This document shows, piece after piece, positions 6,090-6,223 of a stretch of DNA of 6,223 nt. Position 1 is the stretch's first letter; every line of letters begins with the position of its first letter. The translations under genes were made by a program, and so were the position numbers. Source of the DNA: Planctomycetota bacterium (GTDB taxonomy: Bacteria; Planctomycetota; Planctomycetia; Planctomycetales; Planctomycetaceae); the NCBI GenBank assembly GCA_013151585.1, contig JAADHY010000163.1:1-6223 (forward strand), given 5' to 3'. The notes under the pieces were generated by a model. It was not told the origin of the DNA, ran no database searches, and saw only the letters and a list, made by a program, of their open reading frames with translations.

Positions 6090-6223
6090 CTACTCTGTCG
6101 CCGGGGCAAAATCGACACCGCGTTTGGCGTTGGTCAGGATGAGGGTGAGCGCCACGAGCATCAGCCCTGTTCCCGCCCAGAAAGGCACGGCGGCTCCGAG
6201 ATAAAACAGCGGGAAGGCGATCG
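6090..6223 (-). CDS. C-terminal end of a multi-pass membrane protein, possibly an MFS transporter (partial)
   Basis: The - strand is open from the right edge of the window to a TAG at 6092-6090, giving 43 residues that begin IAFPLFYLGAAVPFWAGTGL and end NAKRGVDFAPATE. The sequence is strongly hydrophobic: a segment around FPLFYLGAAVPF and a second, clear membrane helix GTGLMLVALTLIL. A positive patch NAKRG and a short polar tail follow, which suggests a cytoplasmic C-terminus. This pattern, 'LPFW-G--LM---L-L', resembles the last membrane segment of major facilitator superfamily transporters, but the fragment is too short to name a substrate or be sure of the family. The start lies outside the window. 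The gene converges on the PLP gene and shares the gap 5827-6089 with it. Confidence 0.6.
   Translation of the reverse strand, partial: IAFPLFYLGAAVPFWAGTGLMLVALTLILTNAKRGVDFAPATE

Overview
The window is a GC-rich bacterial segment dominated by the three genes of a tRNA-dependent amidotransferase, gatC-gatA-gatB, all on the + strand in the usual order. A fourth + strand gene follows: a PLP-dependent cystathionine gamma-synthase-like enzyme of the type best known from fungi (Str2/metB-like), here broken by a one-base frame change. The right edge carries the last 43 codons of a membrane protein on the - strand, convergent with the PLP gene. No direct taxonomic marker is present. Loosely packed genes, weak Shine-Dalgarno sites and the flavour of the proteins suggest a planctomycete-like bacterium, but this is an inference.

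Layout: 1-695 holds no gene I can recognise. Several long overlapping ORFs there look like by-products of the base composition, and the region ends in two tandem hairpins just before gatC. gatC (696-995), gatA (1072-2568) and gatB (best start 2677, end 4197) are separated by 76 and about 108 bases. Each has an inverted repeat shortly upstream of its start, and the two internal gaps share an 11-base motif. Bases 4198-4309 separate gatB from the PLP gene and contain a perfect 17-base palindrome with a third alternating half-site, a plausible operator. The PLP gene starts at 4310 in one frame and finishes at 5826 in another; the switch lies at about 4605-4635. Bases 5827-6089 are a convergent intergenic stretch with weak terminator-like hairpins. 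The membrane-protein fragment fills 6090-6223 on the - strand.

Function: GatA releases ammonia from glutamine or asparagine. GatB activates the misacylated Glu-tRNA(Gln) or Asp-tRNA(Asn) and transfers the ammonia, and GatC holds the two subunits together. The PLP enzyme would, if functional, make cystathionine (or a related thioether) from an activated homoserine in methionine synthesis. Nothing in the sequence ties it functionally to the gat genes beyond adjacency. I see no complete mobile element, CRISPR array, tRNA or rRNA. The features most worth checking are the frame change in the PLP gene and the palindrome in front of it.
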